From NCBI GenBank assembly GCA_963693365.1, contig CAVNZM010000008.1, positions 6,510,001-6,574,000 of the forward strand: a DNA stretch of 64,000 nucleotides. The letters run 5' to 3'. The translations under genes and the position numbers were made by a program. Shown one piece after another: positions 1-8,151 of the stretch (within the stretch, counting starts at the first letter, position 1; each line of letters begins with the position of its first letter). The notes below the pieces were generated by a model. It made no database searches. It was not told where the DNA came from and saw nothing but the letters and a program-made list of their open reading frames with translations. The DNA is from Amoebidium appalachense (taxonomy: Eukaryota > Ichthyosporea).

Positions 1-272
1 AAGCACACTACCACTCTAAGAATAGAATCCTGTGGCAAATATAGACATGACATCATCTGAACCGGGAATAGCCGAAAAGAGAGCACAATTAGCACGTTGC
101 TAGTGAAGCTCGTCATTGGTACAGTTTTGGCTCAAACATATAACTACCATATATGAATATGACCGTAAACAAAAGCTCTATGCACTCGAGTGAGTGTTGA
201 AACAGTTATTCAATTGCTCAGAAACTTTCTCTAACAGACATTGCTAGCCGGGAGTACCAGTGTACTCCAACA
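1..272 (-). repeat. Copia LTR, 3' LTR of copy 1 (cut by window start)
   Basis: This stretch is repeated at 5119-5390 and 10238-10509. Its right edge is the LTR start TGTTGGAGTACACTGG on the minus strand, directly preceded by a purine-rich primer. Only part of the LTR is present. Confidence 0.85.
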
Positions 273-281
273 CCCCTACTC
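273..281 (-). other. Polypurine tract of copia copy 1
   Basis: On the minus strand GAGTAGGGG directly precedes the LTR start TGTTGG, which is the expected place and composition of a plus-strand primer. The same tract precedes the middle LTR at 5391-5399. Confidence 0.6.
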
Positions 282-457
282 AATTGGATAATTGTGGTAT
301 GAATTAATGCAACTGAGCTCGAGTGCTTCAGGTGCACAAAATACAGACAATAAAGATTCCCCTACTCAATTTTAGTATGGTACACGTAGTTGCACAGTCG
401 GATGCAACTCTCTCCCCCCCCTGAAGTATGAGGGCGCAGTTGGTTGATGACGGGTGC

Positions 458-2815
458 TCAGCACATGTTGAGCATCCCCACGGCCTTGGTGAAGAAAGAG
501 GCAGACAGGGCCTTGGTGAACATGTCGGCCTTGTAACAGTTGTCAGCAGAAGCCACCGGGACCACAGTGATGTTGCCCAGCAGGTGATGTTCCTTGACGG
601 AGCAGTAGCGGACGTCGATGTGCTTGGACTTGGGCTTAACCCCCAGGGTGTCCAGCAGGGCCCGGGCAGACTCATTGTCCCCATGGATGGGCACCGGGGT
701 GGGCTCATCGATAGGATTAAGGCCCAGGTCGTCCATCACATAGTTGAGCCATATGGCCTCGTTCGTAGCAGCAGACATGGCCACAAATTCAGCCTCAGTG
801 GAGCTGTGGGTGGTGATGGACTGGAGCCGAGACACCCAGGACACAGGGGAGGAGTTGATGAAGAAGACATAGCCCGTGGTGGAGCGCCGGGTGTCGCGGT
901 CCTCGGCGTAGTCGGAGTCGGAGTAGCCAACAAGGGTGGGGGGGCCGGGACGGTAGACAATACCCAGGTCGATGGTGGCCAGCAGGTAGCTTACAACTCT
1001 GGTAGCCATAGTCCAGTGGGTGACGGTGGGCGCATGAATGTGTCGAGTAAGGACTCCCAGAGCCTGGGAAATGTCGGGGCGGGTGGTACGCGCAATCCAC
1101 AGCAGGGCACCGACCAGGCTGGCATAGTCCTCCTTCTTGCTGTGGGCTGGGGTCTTGTTGCTTTCACTGGCCTGGCCCGGGACGATGGGGGTCTTGGTGC
1201 CGGACATGTGGGTGAGACGAAAACGGGCAGCCAAGTCGATGATGTGTTGACGATGGCCCAGACGCAGAGACCCGTCCTCCAGCCAGGTAAGAGTGTGCCC
1301 GATGAGCAGGGTAGGACGACCCAGGTCCTTGGCAGAGAAACGAGCATCCAGCTTGGTGAAAAAATCGTCGATGAGCGCATCAGTGGCGGCCGTCACGGTG
1401 AAGTCATCCACGTAGGCAGCAAGGGCAATAAACGTTGGGGTCCCGGCATTCTTGATGAACAGGCACGGGTCAGCAGCACTCACAATGAAGCCTTGGTCGA
1501 GGAGATGGTCACGGAGGGCCTCATACCACTGGCGCGGTGCCTGTTTTAGGCCGTAGAGCGCCTTGTGGAGCAAGCCGACAGCATGGGGGGCCGAGGGGTT
1601 GACGAAGCCAGGGGGCTGCTCAATGTAGATGGTCTCGTTGACGGTGCCGTTGAGGAATGCTGTGTTGACGTCGATGTGGCGCAGAGGCAGACCTTGGGCC
1701 ACGGAGGTAGCCAAAACCAGCCGGATGGTAGCCAGCGCAGCCACAGGTGACTCGGTGACGAAATAGTCCTGGCCAGGCTGCTGGTAGTTGCCCCGGGCCA
1801 CAAGCCGGGCCTTGAAAGCAGTGACGTTGCCGACGTTGTCCTGCTTGACCGTAAAGACCCAGCCGACCGGAATGACAGTGGAGCCATCCTCTGGACGGGG
1901 CACAAGGGTGAAGGTGCCGTTGTCTTCCAGGGCCTTGAGCTCACGGTGTGCAGCCTCCTCCCATTTCAGACGCTGGGGACTCTTGAGTGCAGCCCGGACA
2001 GTCTTGGGGACAACAATGGTGGAAGCCTTGATGGGTGTTGATGCAGGAGCCGTAGCCTGGGAGGCAAGGGGGGCCGTAGCAGCAGCCACGTTGGCAGTCG
2101 GGCCTCGACGTGGGTCGTTGTACACAGCGCCACTACGGGTCGTCCGGGGGAGCCGATGTGCAGGCTCGGGCAGGATCGGAATGTCCAATTGATCACTCGG
2201 CGCTGTCCCATTGGCTGACAGACGAGACGAATCAGATTGCTGATCATTCCGGACGATGTTATTGGCTGGCTGATTTGACGAATCAGATGACTCCAAAAAA
2301 TGATGAATTGCCGGTGCGGTCGACCAATCAGATGGGACATCACGGAGGGGGTGCAGAATAGCAGCCTCGTCGAACTGCACGTCACGGCTGACGGTCATCT
2401 TGTGTGCTGCTGGAATCCAGACCTTGTAGCCCTTGATGTTAGGAGGGTAGCCCACGAAGATGCCCTTGACGGCACGAGGCGCCAGTTTCGGTGTATCCTG
2501 TTGATGGACGTAGCAGGGAGAGCCCCAGACACAGAGCCGGCTGTAGTCGGGAGGAATGCCGGTCCACAGCAGGGCGGGAGACGATTGGCTGCCGGTGGCT
2601 CGCGACGGGAGCATGTTGCGTATAAAAGCCGCGGTCACAGCTGCCTCGGCCCAGAATCCCACCGGAAGGCCGGACAGCTGCAGGAGTGCCCGAACCATGT
2701 CGAGGAGGGTCCGGTTCAGTCGTTCGGCAGTCCCATTCTGTTGAGGAGAGCCGGTGGTAGTGATCTGATGGCGAATGCCGTGCTCACGGTTGTAGTCCCC
2801 GAAGGCCGTGCCCAT
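458..2815 (-). CDS. Copia pol, copy 1: integrase C-part, reverse transcriptase, RNase H
   Basis: The 785-codon frame carries the end of the integrase core (NGTAERLNRTL, with the third acidic residue). A copia reverse transcriptase follows (ARLVARGNYQQ, DVNTAFLNG, YGLKQAPRQWYE, catalytic YVDD), then RNase H (DSDYAEDRDTRRSTTG and SSTEAEFVAM). It ends in a short tail before the 3' LTR. The upstream part of integrase is in another frame: a run of seven C at 2823-2829 on the plus strand separates them, where six would keep integrase open. The first Met is therefore probably not a true start; the product would be made as part of a polyprotein. This is the least damaged pol of the pair, open from integrase to the end. 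Confidence 0.9.
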   Translation of the reverse strand: MGTAFGDYNREHGIRHQITTTGSPQQNGTAERLNRTLLDMVRALLQLSGLPVGFWAEAAVTAAFIRNMLPSRATGSQSSPALLWTGIPPDYSRLCVWGSPCYVHQQDTPKLAPRAVKGIFVGYPPNIKGYKVWIPAAHKMTVSRDVQFDEAAILHPLRDVPSDWSTAPAIHHFLESSDSSNQPANNIVRNDQQSDSSRLSANGTAPSDQLDIPILPEPAHRLPRTTRSGAVYNDPRRGPTANVAAATAPLASQATAPASTPIKASTIVVPKTVRAALKSPQRLKWEEAAHRELKALEDNGTFTLVPRPEDGSTVIPVGWVFTVKQDNVGNVTAFKARLVARGNYQQPGQDYFVTESPVAALATIRLVLATSVAQGLPLRHIDVNTAFLNGTVNETIYIEQPPGFVNPSAPHAVGLLHKALYGLKQAPRQWYEALRDHLLDQGFIVSAADPCLFIKNAGTPTFIALAAYVDDFTVTAATDALIDDFFTKLDARFSAKDLGRPTLLIGHTLTWLEDGSLRLGHRQHIIDLAARFRLTHMSGTKTPIVPGQASESNKTPAHSKKEDYASLVGALLWIARTTRPDISQALGVLTRHIHAPTVTHWTMATRVVSYLLATIDLGIVYRPGPPTLVGYSDSDYAEDRDTRRSTTGYVFFINSSPVSWVSRLQSITTHSSTEAEFVAMSAATNEAIWLNYVMDDLGLNPIDEPTPVPIHGDNESARALLDTLGVKPKSKHIDVRYCSVKEHHLLGNITVVPVASADNCYKADMFTKALSASFFTKAVGMLNMC

Positions 2816-2973
2816 GTACTCGCCCCCCCGTCGGACTGAAACACCTGCATGGGAACACCGTGTTGGGTAACCGCCGCCTTGTGGTACGTCACATATGCAG
2901 CCAGTGTGTCCGACTTCTTGACGAGGGGCACGGCCGTGGTGTGGCCGGTGAATTCGTCGTGGAACGTCGCCAA
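2716..2973 (-). CDS. Copia integrase core fragment, copy 1
   Basis: The 85-codon frame reads ATFHDEFTGHTTAVPL and then VFQSDGG, around the second catalytic Asp of an rve integrase core. It leaves the family frame at the seven-C run 2823-2829 and continues as unrelated sequence. Upstream, the first catalytic segment (HSDISGPF) is in this same frame but has no Met. The integrase is thus split over three frames. Identical breaks occur in copy 2. Confidence 0.8.
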   Translation of the reverse strand: MATFHDEFTGHTTAVPLVKKSDTLAAYVTYHKAAVTQHGVPMQVFQSDGGASTWARPSGTTTVSTAFAIRSLPPALLNRMGLPND

Positions 2974-3032
2974 GTACTGAGCACCACCGATCGCGGGAGG
3001 GAAGGGGCCGCTGATGTCGCTGTGAACCTTGG

Positions 3033-4760
3033 CTAGGACCCGGGGCGCTTGGCTAGTTGATTCGGAGAAGGCACACGGTGGGCTTTGCCGAGGGCACAGG
3101 GCTCACACACACCCGGAGACTTGGCACCGCCACCCACCAACAGGCCTGCAGACTTGATGACCGAGCGTACAGCGTCAATGCCAGCATGGCCCAGACGGTA
3201 GTGCCACGTGTTGAGGTCGGCAGTAACCTTGAGGATACGCGGAGCAGTGGTGGTTTGGGCGTCCGGGGTTGTGTCCGCGCGCAGAAGAGACACCGCCATG
3301 TGGTACAGCTTGGTGCCGACAGCCGAGCCGGTGGCCAGAATTTGATCGCCGTAGCACAACTTAACGCCGCCGCGGGTGTCAAAGCGGGGTAAAACACCGT
3401 TGGTAGTTGCCGTGAACACACTGATGAGAGTGTCGGGGATGGAGGGCACGTAGAGTACATCCGTCAGCTGATGCACCGCAGTAACGCCGTCGATGGTGCT
3501 GGAAAAGAACACGTCGCCCACCCCAAGCACTGCACATGCACCCTTGTCGGCTACTTGGACCGTGGAGTAAGGCGCCGCACGCATGTTGATGAACACATCG
3601 GGCCGGGGGCACACATGGTCAGTGGCTCCAGAGTCGAGGAGCACCTTGTTGGTGCCACAGTCGTTGCTAGACATGAGGAAAGCCCGGGGAGCGGCAGCCC
3701 CCCCCTTGCACTGTGCCGTAGTGTGGGTAGTAGAGGCAGGGTGGTTGATGCAGGACCCAGGCGGGAGGGGACCACCCTTAGGTTTGCGGCCGTTGGCACG
3801 GTTGCCCCCCTTGCACATGGCGGTAGTGTGACTGGTAGACAGTGGGTGGTTGACGCAGGAACCCTTGGGGTAGGTGCTGGCACGGTTGTTGCCAGAGTTG
3901 CTGTGTTGGCCGTTGCCGTTGGGGCACTGAGACTTGATGTGGCCTGGTTTGCCGCAGCCGTGGCAGATGACAGGTTGAGGAGCCCGTGTGGTGAAGGCGG
4001 CCGGCCCGGAGCTGGTAGTCACACGTGCACGTGGGTGGCTGGTCTCATATGCCCGTAGCTGTTGGAGGAGGCCCATCACGGTAGGCTTGGGTGTCATCTT
4101 GTAGGCAATTACAGGCATTTCGTAGTAAGGCACCTTGCCGAGGTCGTTGGTGAGCTTGGTCAGCACTTGAGCATCACCAATTTGTGTGCCGTAATCGGCC
4201 AGGCGCCGCACGTAGCCGCGGAGTTTCATGGCGTATTTCGTCGCGGTGTCCGTAGGTTCAGGCGTAGAATTCATGTACAGCCCGATAAGGTCGTACTGAT
4301 TGGCCTCAGATTGCTCCAGGTAGTGGGCAGATAGGGCCGACCATATCTCCGCAGGTGTGGTGGTGCGTGTTAACCCTAGGATACAACGCACGTCAACCGA
4401 GAGTGCTTGCCACAGGTAGGAACGGGCAGTGTCGACCTGTTCACGGGTAGCCGGGTGCTCCGTACTGGGCGCGATGGTGTGGAGAAGACCAGCACCAGAA
4501 AGCTGGACATACATGGTTTCGGCCCATGTGTGGTAGTCCGTGCCTGAATCATTATCAATGCCAGTGAAGAGAGGGATGTCGACCTTGAACTTGATGGAAT
4601 CATTACGTGAGGGGCCCATAACCCTGTTGGACATTGTGTTCATAGAAGCTAGTTCTAGTGCACGTTGTTCCTTCTGTAAGTCAGAAATGATTGCATCTTG
4701 TGAGGCCAACCTCTGCTCCAGTAGTTGGACTAGTTGCTGCAACTGTAAGTTGTCAGACAT
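3033..4760 (-). CDS. Copia gag-protease-pre-integrase, copy 1
   Basis: The 575-codon frame starts at an ATG at 4760 with a Gln/Leu-rich N-terminus likely to form a coiled coil. A copia gag core follows (YHTWAETMYVQL). Next is a CCHC zinc knuckle (CHGCGKPGHIKSQC), then two related Cys-His motifs (CVNHPLSTSHTTAMC and CINHPASTTHTTAQC). The aspartic protease has DSGATDHVC. The C-terminal part is the HHCC-type pre-integrase zinc region (WHYRLGHAG, CEPCALGK). The frame stops near 3033; the integrase core resumes in a frame displaced by one base, without an obvious homopolymer at the junction. Confidence 0.92.
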   Translation of the reverse strand: MSDNLQLQQLVQLLEQRLASQDAIISDLQKEQRALELASMNTMSNRVMGPSRNDSIKFKVDIPLFTGIDNDSGTDYHTWAETMYVQLSGAGLLHTIAPSTEHPATREQVDTARSYLWQALSVDVRCILGLTRTTTPAEIWSALSAHYLEQSEANQYDLIGLYMNSTPEPTDTATKYAMKLRGYVRRLADYGTQIGDAQVLTKLTNDLGKVPYYEMPVIAYKMTPKPTVMGLLQQLRAYETSHPRARVTTSSGPAAFTTRAPQPVICHGCGKPGHIKSQCPNGNGQHSNSGNNRASTYPKGSCVNHPLSTSHTTAMCKGGNRANGRKPKGGPLPPGSCINHPASTTHTTAQCKGGAAAPRAFLMSSNDCGTNKVLLDSGATDHVCPRPDVFINMRAAPYSTVQVADKGACAVLGVGDVFFSSTIDGVTAVHQLTDVLYVPSIPDTLISVFTATTNGVLPRFDTRGGVKLCYGDQILATGSAVGTKLYHMAVSLLRADTTPDAQTTTAPRILKVTADLNTWHYRLGHAGIDAVRSVIKSAGLLVGGGAKSPGVCEPCALGKAHRVPSPNQLAKRPGS

Positions 4761-4789
4761 AGTGTCGTGTATGATGGGTAACTAGTCTA

Positions 4790-5390
4790 TGTGTTTTGTG
4801 CACTGGAAACGACAGTAGAAAAGTGTAAATCAAACGTTCTGCTTCCCATGTTTGTGACATGGGAGGCACTGCTTTATATAGTCGTTGGCCACCTCATGGT
4901 GGCCTCGTGTGCACCCTGGTGGTGGGCCATGTACAGCATGGCCGAAAAGAGAGCACAATGAAAACAAGTCGTTAAAGATATAAAAGTTAACTGTGCACGT
5001 TGAGTGGCTAGTTAACTTGCACTAAAGCACACAAATAAACGTGTTTAACACACCAATTGCAGTTAAACGTAAATCTTGCTTCACACAACTAAAAATATTC
5101 TGAGAATATCCGGGAATAAAGCACACTACCACTCTAAGAATAGAATCCTGTGGCAAATATAGACATGACATCATCTGAACCGGGAATAGCCGAAAAGAGA
5201 GCACAATTAGCACGTTGCTAGTGAAGCTCGTCATTGGTACAGTTTTGGCTCAAACATATAACTACCATATATGAATATGACCGTAAACAAAAGCTCTATG
5301 CACTCGAGTGAGTGTTGAAACAGTTATTCAATTGCTCAGAAACTTTCTCTAACAGACATTGCTAGCCGGGAGTACCAGTGTACTCCAACA
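4790..5390 (-). repeat. Middle copia LTR shared by both copies
   Basis: The right edge at 5390 (TGTTGG on the minus strand) is supported by comparison with 272 and 10509. The left edge is not defined because every copy here is followed by the same internal sequence. I place it near 4790 because a TATA-like CTATATAAAG lies at 4881-4872 on the minus strand, which should be within an LTR, and gag starts at 4760. A 19-base motif beginning GCCGAAAAGAGAGC occurs twice inside it, at 4941-4959 and 5189-5207. Confidence 0.7.
4872..4881 (-). promoter_or_regulatory. Putative LTR TATA box
   Basis: CTATATAAAG on the minus strand lies about 110 bases upstream of the gag ATG and inside the presumed LTR. 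It also occurs at 9991-10000 in the right-hand LTR. The assignment rests on motif and position only. Confidence 0.45.
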
Positions 5391-5575
5391 CCCCTACTCA
5401 ATTGGATAATTGTGGTATGAATTAATGCAACTGAGCTCGAGTGCTTCAGGTGCACAAAATACAGACAATAAAGATTCCCCTACTCAATTTTAGTATGGTA
5501 CACGTAGTTGCACAGTCGGATGCAACTCTCTCCCCCCCCTGAAGTATGAGGGCGCAGTTGGTTGATGACGGGTGC

Positions 5576-6499
5576 TCAGCACATGTTGAGCATCCCCACG
5601 GCCTTGGTGAAGAAAGAGGCAGACAGGGCCTTGGTGAACATGTCGGCCTTGTAACAGTTGTCAGCAGAAGCCACCGGGACCACAGTGATGTTGCCCAGCA
5701 GGTGATGTTCCTTGACGGAGCAGTAGCGGACGTCGATGTGCTTGGACTTGGGCTTAACCCCCAGGGTGTCCAGCAGGGCCCGGGCAGACTCATTGTCCCC
5801 ATGGATGGGCACCGGGGTGGGCTCATCGATAGGATTAAGGCCCAGGTCGTCCATCACATAGTTGAGCCATATGGCCTCGTTCGTAGCAGCAGACATGGCC
5901 ACAAATTCAGCCTCAGTGGAGCTGTGGGTGGTGATGGACTGGAGCCGAGACACCCAGGACACAGGGGAGGAGTTGATGAAGAAGACATAGCCCGTGGTGG
6001 AGCGCCGGGTGTCGCGGTCCTCGGCGTAGTCGGAGTCGGAGTAGCCAACAAGGGTGGGGGGGCCGGGACGGTAGACAATACCCAGGTCGATGGTGGCCAG
6101 CAGGTAGCTTACAACTCTGGTAGCCATAGTCCAGTGGGTGACGGTGGGCGCATGAATGTGTCGAGTAAGGACTCCCAGAGCCTGGGAAATGTCGGGGCGG
6201 GTGGTACGCGCAATCCACAGCAGGGCACCGACCAGGCTGGCATAGTCCTCCTTCTTGCTGTGGGCTGGGGTCTTGTTGCTTTCACTGGCCTGGCCCGGGA
6301 CGATGGGGGGTCTTGGTGCCGGACATGTGGGTGAGACGAAAACGGGCAGCCAAGTCGATGATGTGTTGACGATGGCCCAGACGCAGAGACCCGTCCTCCA
6401 GCCAGGTAAGAGTGTGCCCGATGAGCAGGGTAGGACGACCCAGGTCCTTGGCAGAGAAACGAGCATCCAGCTTGGTGAAAAAATCGTCGATGAGCGCAT
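5576..6499 (-). pseudogene. Copia RNase H/C-terminal pol, copy 2
   Basis: This frame is identical to the C-terminal part of pol in copy 1 (RNase H region with DSDYAEDRDTRRS and SSTEAEFVAM), but it is cut from RT by an extra G in the run at 6305-6310. Copy 1 has five G at the matching place, 1187-1191. The start given is only the first Met of this frame, upstream of the break, and is not a real start. Unless the extra G is a sequencing error, copy 2 cannot make a full RT-RNase H. Confidence 0.85.
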
Positions 6500-7934
6500 C
6501 AGTGGCGGCCGTCACGGTGAAGTCATCCACGTAGGCAGCAAGGGCAATAAACGTTGGGGTCCCGGCATTCTTGATGAACAGGCACGGGTCAGCAGCACTC
6601 ACAATGAAGCCTTGGTCGAGGAGATGGTCACGGAGGGCCTCATACCACTGGCGCGGTGCCTGTTTTAGGCCGTAGAGCGCCTTGTGGAGCAAGCCGACAG
6701 CATGGGGGGCCGAGGGGTTGACGAAGCCAGGGGGCTGCTCAATGTAGATGGTCTCGTTGACGGTGCCGTTGAGGAATGCTGTGTTGACGTCGATGTGGCG
6801 CAGAGGCAGACCTTGGGCCACGGAGGTAGCCAAAACCAGCCGGATGGTAGCCAGCGCAGCCACAGGTGACTCGGTGACGAAATAGTCCTGGCCAGGCTGC
6901 TGGTAGTTGCCCCGGGCCACAAGCCGGGCCTTGAAAGCAGTGACGTTGCCGACGTTGTCCTGCTTGACCGTAAAGACCCAGCCGACCGGAATGACAGTGG
7001 AGCCATCCTCTGGACGGGGCACAAGGGTGAAGGTGCCGTTGTCTTCCAGGGCCTTGAGCTCACGGTGTGCAGCCTCCTCCCATTTCAGACGCTGGGGACT
7101 CTTGAGTGCAGCCCGGACAGTCTTGGGGACAACAATGGTGGAAGCCTTGATGGGTGTTGATGCAGGAGCCGTAGCCTGGGAGGCAAGGGGGGCCGTAGCA
7201 GCAGCCACGTTGGCAGTCGGGCCTCGACGTGGGTCGTTGTACACAGCGCCACTACGGGTCGTCCGGGGGAGCCGATGTGCAGGCTCGGGCAGGATCGGAA
7301 TGTCCAATTGATCACTCGGCGCTGTCCCATTGGCTGACAGACGAGACGAATCAGATTGCTGATCATTCCGGACGATGTTATTGGCTGGCTGATTTGACGA
7401 ATCAGATGACTCCAAAAAATGATGAATTGCCGGTGCGGTCGACCAATCAGATGGGACATCACGGAGGGGGTGCAGAATAGCAGCCTCGTCGAACTGCACG
7501 TCACGGCTGACGGTCATCTTGTGTGCTGCTGGAATCCAGACCTTGTAGCCCTTGATGTTAGGAGGGTAGCCCACGAAGATGCCCTTGACGGCACGAGGCG
7601 CCAGTTTCGGTGTATCCTGTTGATGGACGTAGCAGGGAGAGCCCCAGACACAGAGCCGGCTGTAGTCGGGAGGAATGCCGGTCCACAGCAGGGCGGGAGA
7701 CGATTGGCTGCCGGTGGCTCGCGACGGGAGCATGTTGCGTATAAAAGCCGCGGTCACAGCTGCCTCGGCCCAGAATCCCACCGGAAGGCCGGACAGCTGC
7801 AGGAGTGCCCGAACCATGTCGAGGAGGGTCCGGTTCAGTCGTTCGGCAGTCCCATTCTGTTGAGGAGAGCCGGTGGTAGTGATCTGATGGCGAATGCCGT
7901 GCTCACGGTTGTAGTCCCCGAAGGCCGTGCCCAT
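6282..7934 (-). CDS. Copia integrase C-part and reverse transcriptase, copy 2 (truncated by frameshift)
   Basis: The 550-codon frame matches copy 1 from the integrase end through RT, including YVDD. It then ends a few codons after the extra G at 6305-6310, losing RNase H. The seven-C run at 7942-7948 breaks integrase exactly as in copy 1. Confidence 0.85.
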   Translation of the reverse strand: MGTAFGDYNREHGIRHQITTTGSPQQNGTAERLNRTLLDMVRALLQLSGLPVGFWAEAAVTAAFIRNMLPSRATGSQSSPALLWTGIPPDYSRLCVWGSPCYVHQQDTPKLAPRAVKGIFVGYPPNIKGYKVWIPAAHKMTVSRDVQFDEAAILHPLRDVPSDWSTAPAIHHFLESSDSSNQPANNIVRNDQQSDSSRLSANGTAPSDQLDIPILPEPAHRLPRTTRSGAVYNDPRRGPTANVAAATAPLASQATAPASTPIKASTIVVPKTVRAALKSPQRLKWEEAAHRELKALEDNGTFTLVPRPEDGSTVIPVGWVFTVKQDNVGNVTAFKARLVARGNYQQPGQDYFVTESPVAALATIRLVLATSVAQGLPLRHIDVNTAFLNGTVNETIYIEQPPGFVNPSAPHAVGLLHKALYGLKQAPRQWYEALRDHLLDQGFIVSAADPCLFIKNAGTPTFIALAAYVDDFTVTAATDALIDDFFTKLDARFSAKDLGRPTLLIGHTLTWLEDGSLRLGHRQHIIDLAARFRLTHMSGTKTPHRPGPGQ

Positions 7935-8092
7935 GTACTCGCCCCCCCGTCGGACTGAAACACCTGCATGGGAACACCGTGTTGGGTAACCGCCGCCTTG
8001 TGGTACGTCACATATGCAGCCAGTGTGTCCGACTTCTTGACGAGGGGCACGGCCGTGGTGTGGCCGGTGAATTCGTCGTGGAACGTCGCCAA
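7835..8092 (-). CDS. Copia integrase core fragment, copy 2
   Basis: Same sequence and same frame breaks as the fragment at 2716-2973 in copy 1. It covers the middle of the integrase core, up to the second catalytic Asp. Confidence 0.78.
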   Translation of the reverse strand: MATFHDEFTGHTTAVPLVKKSDTLAAYVTYHKAAVTQHGVPMQVFQSDGGASTWARPSGTTTVSTAFAIRSLPPALLNRMGLPND

Positions 8093-8151
8093 GTACTGAG
8101 CACCACCGATCGCGGGAGGGAAGGGGCCGCTGATGTCGCTGTGAACCTTGG

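Noticed and set aside
428-2839. Plus-strand frames opposite the copia pol gene (up to 373 codons)
   Set aside because: Minus-strand copia frames carry all the catalytic motifs; the opposite frames have none and are repeated only because the element is.
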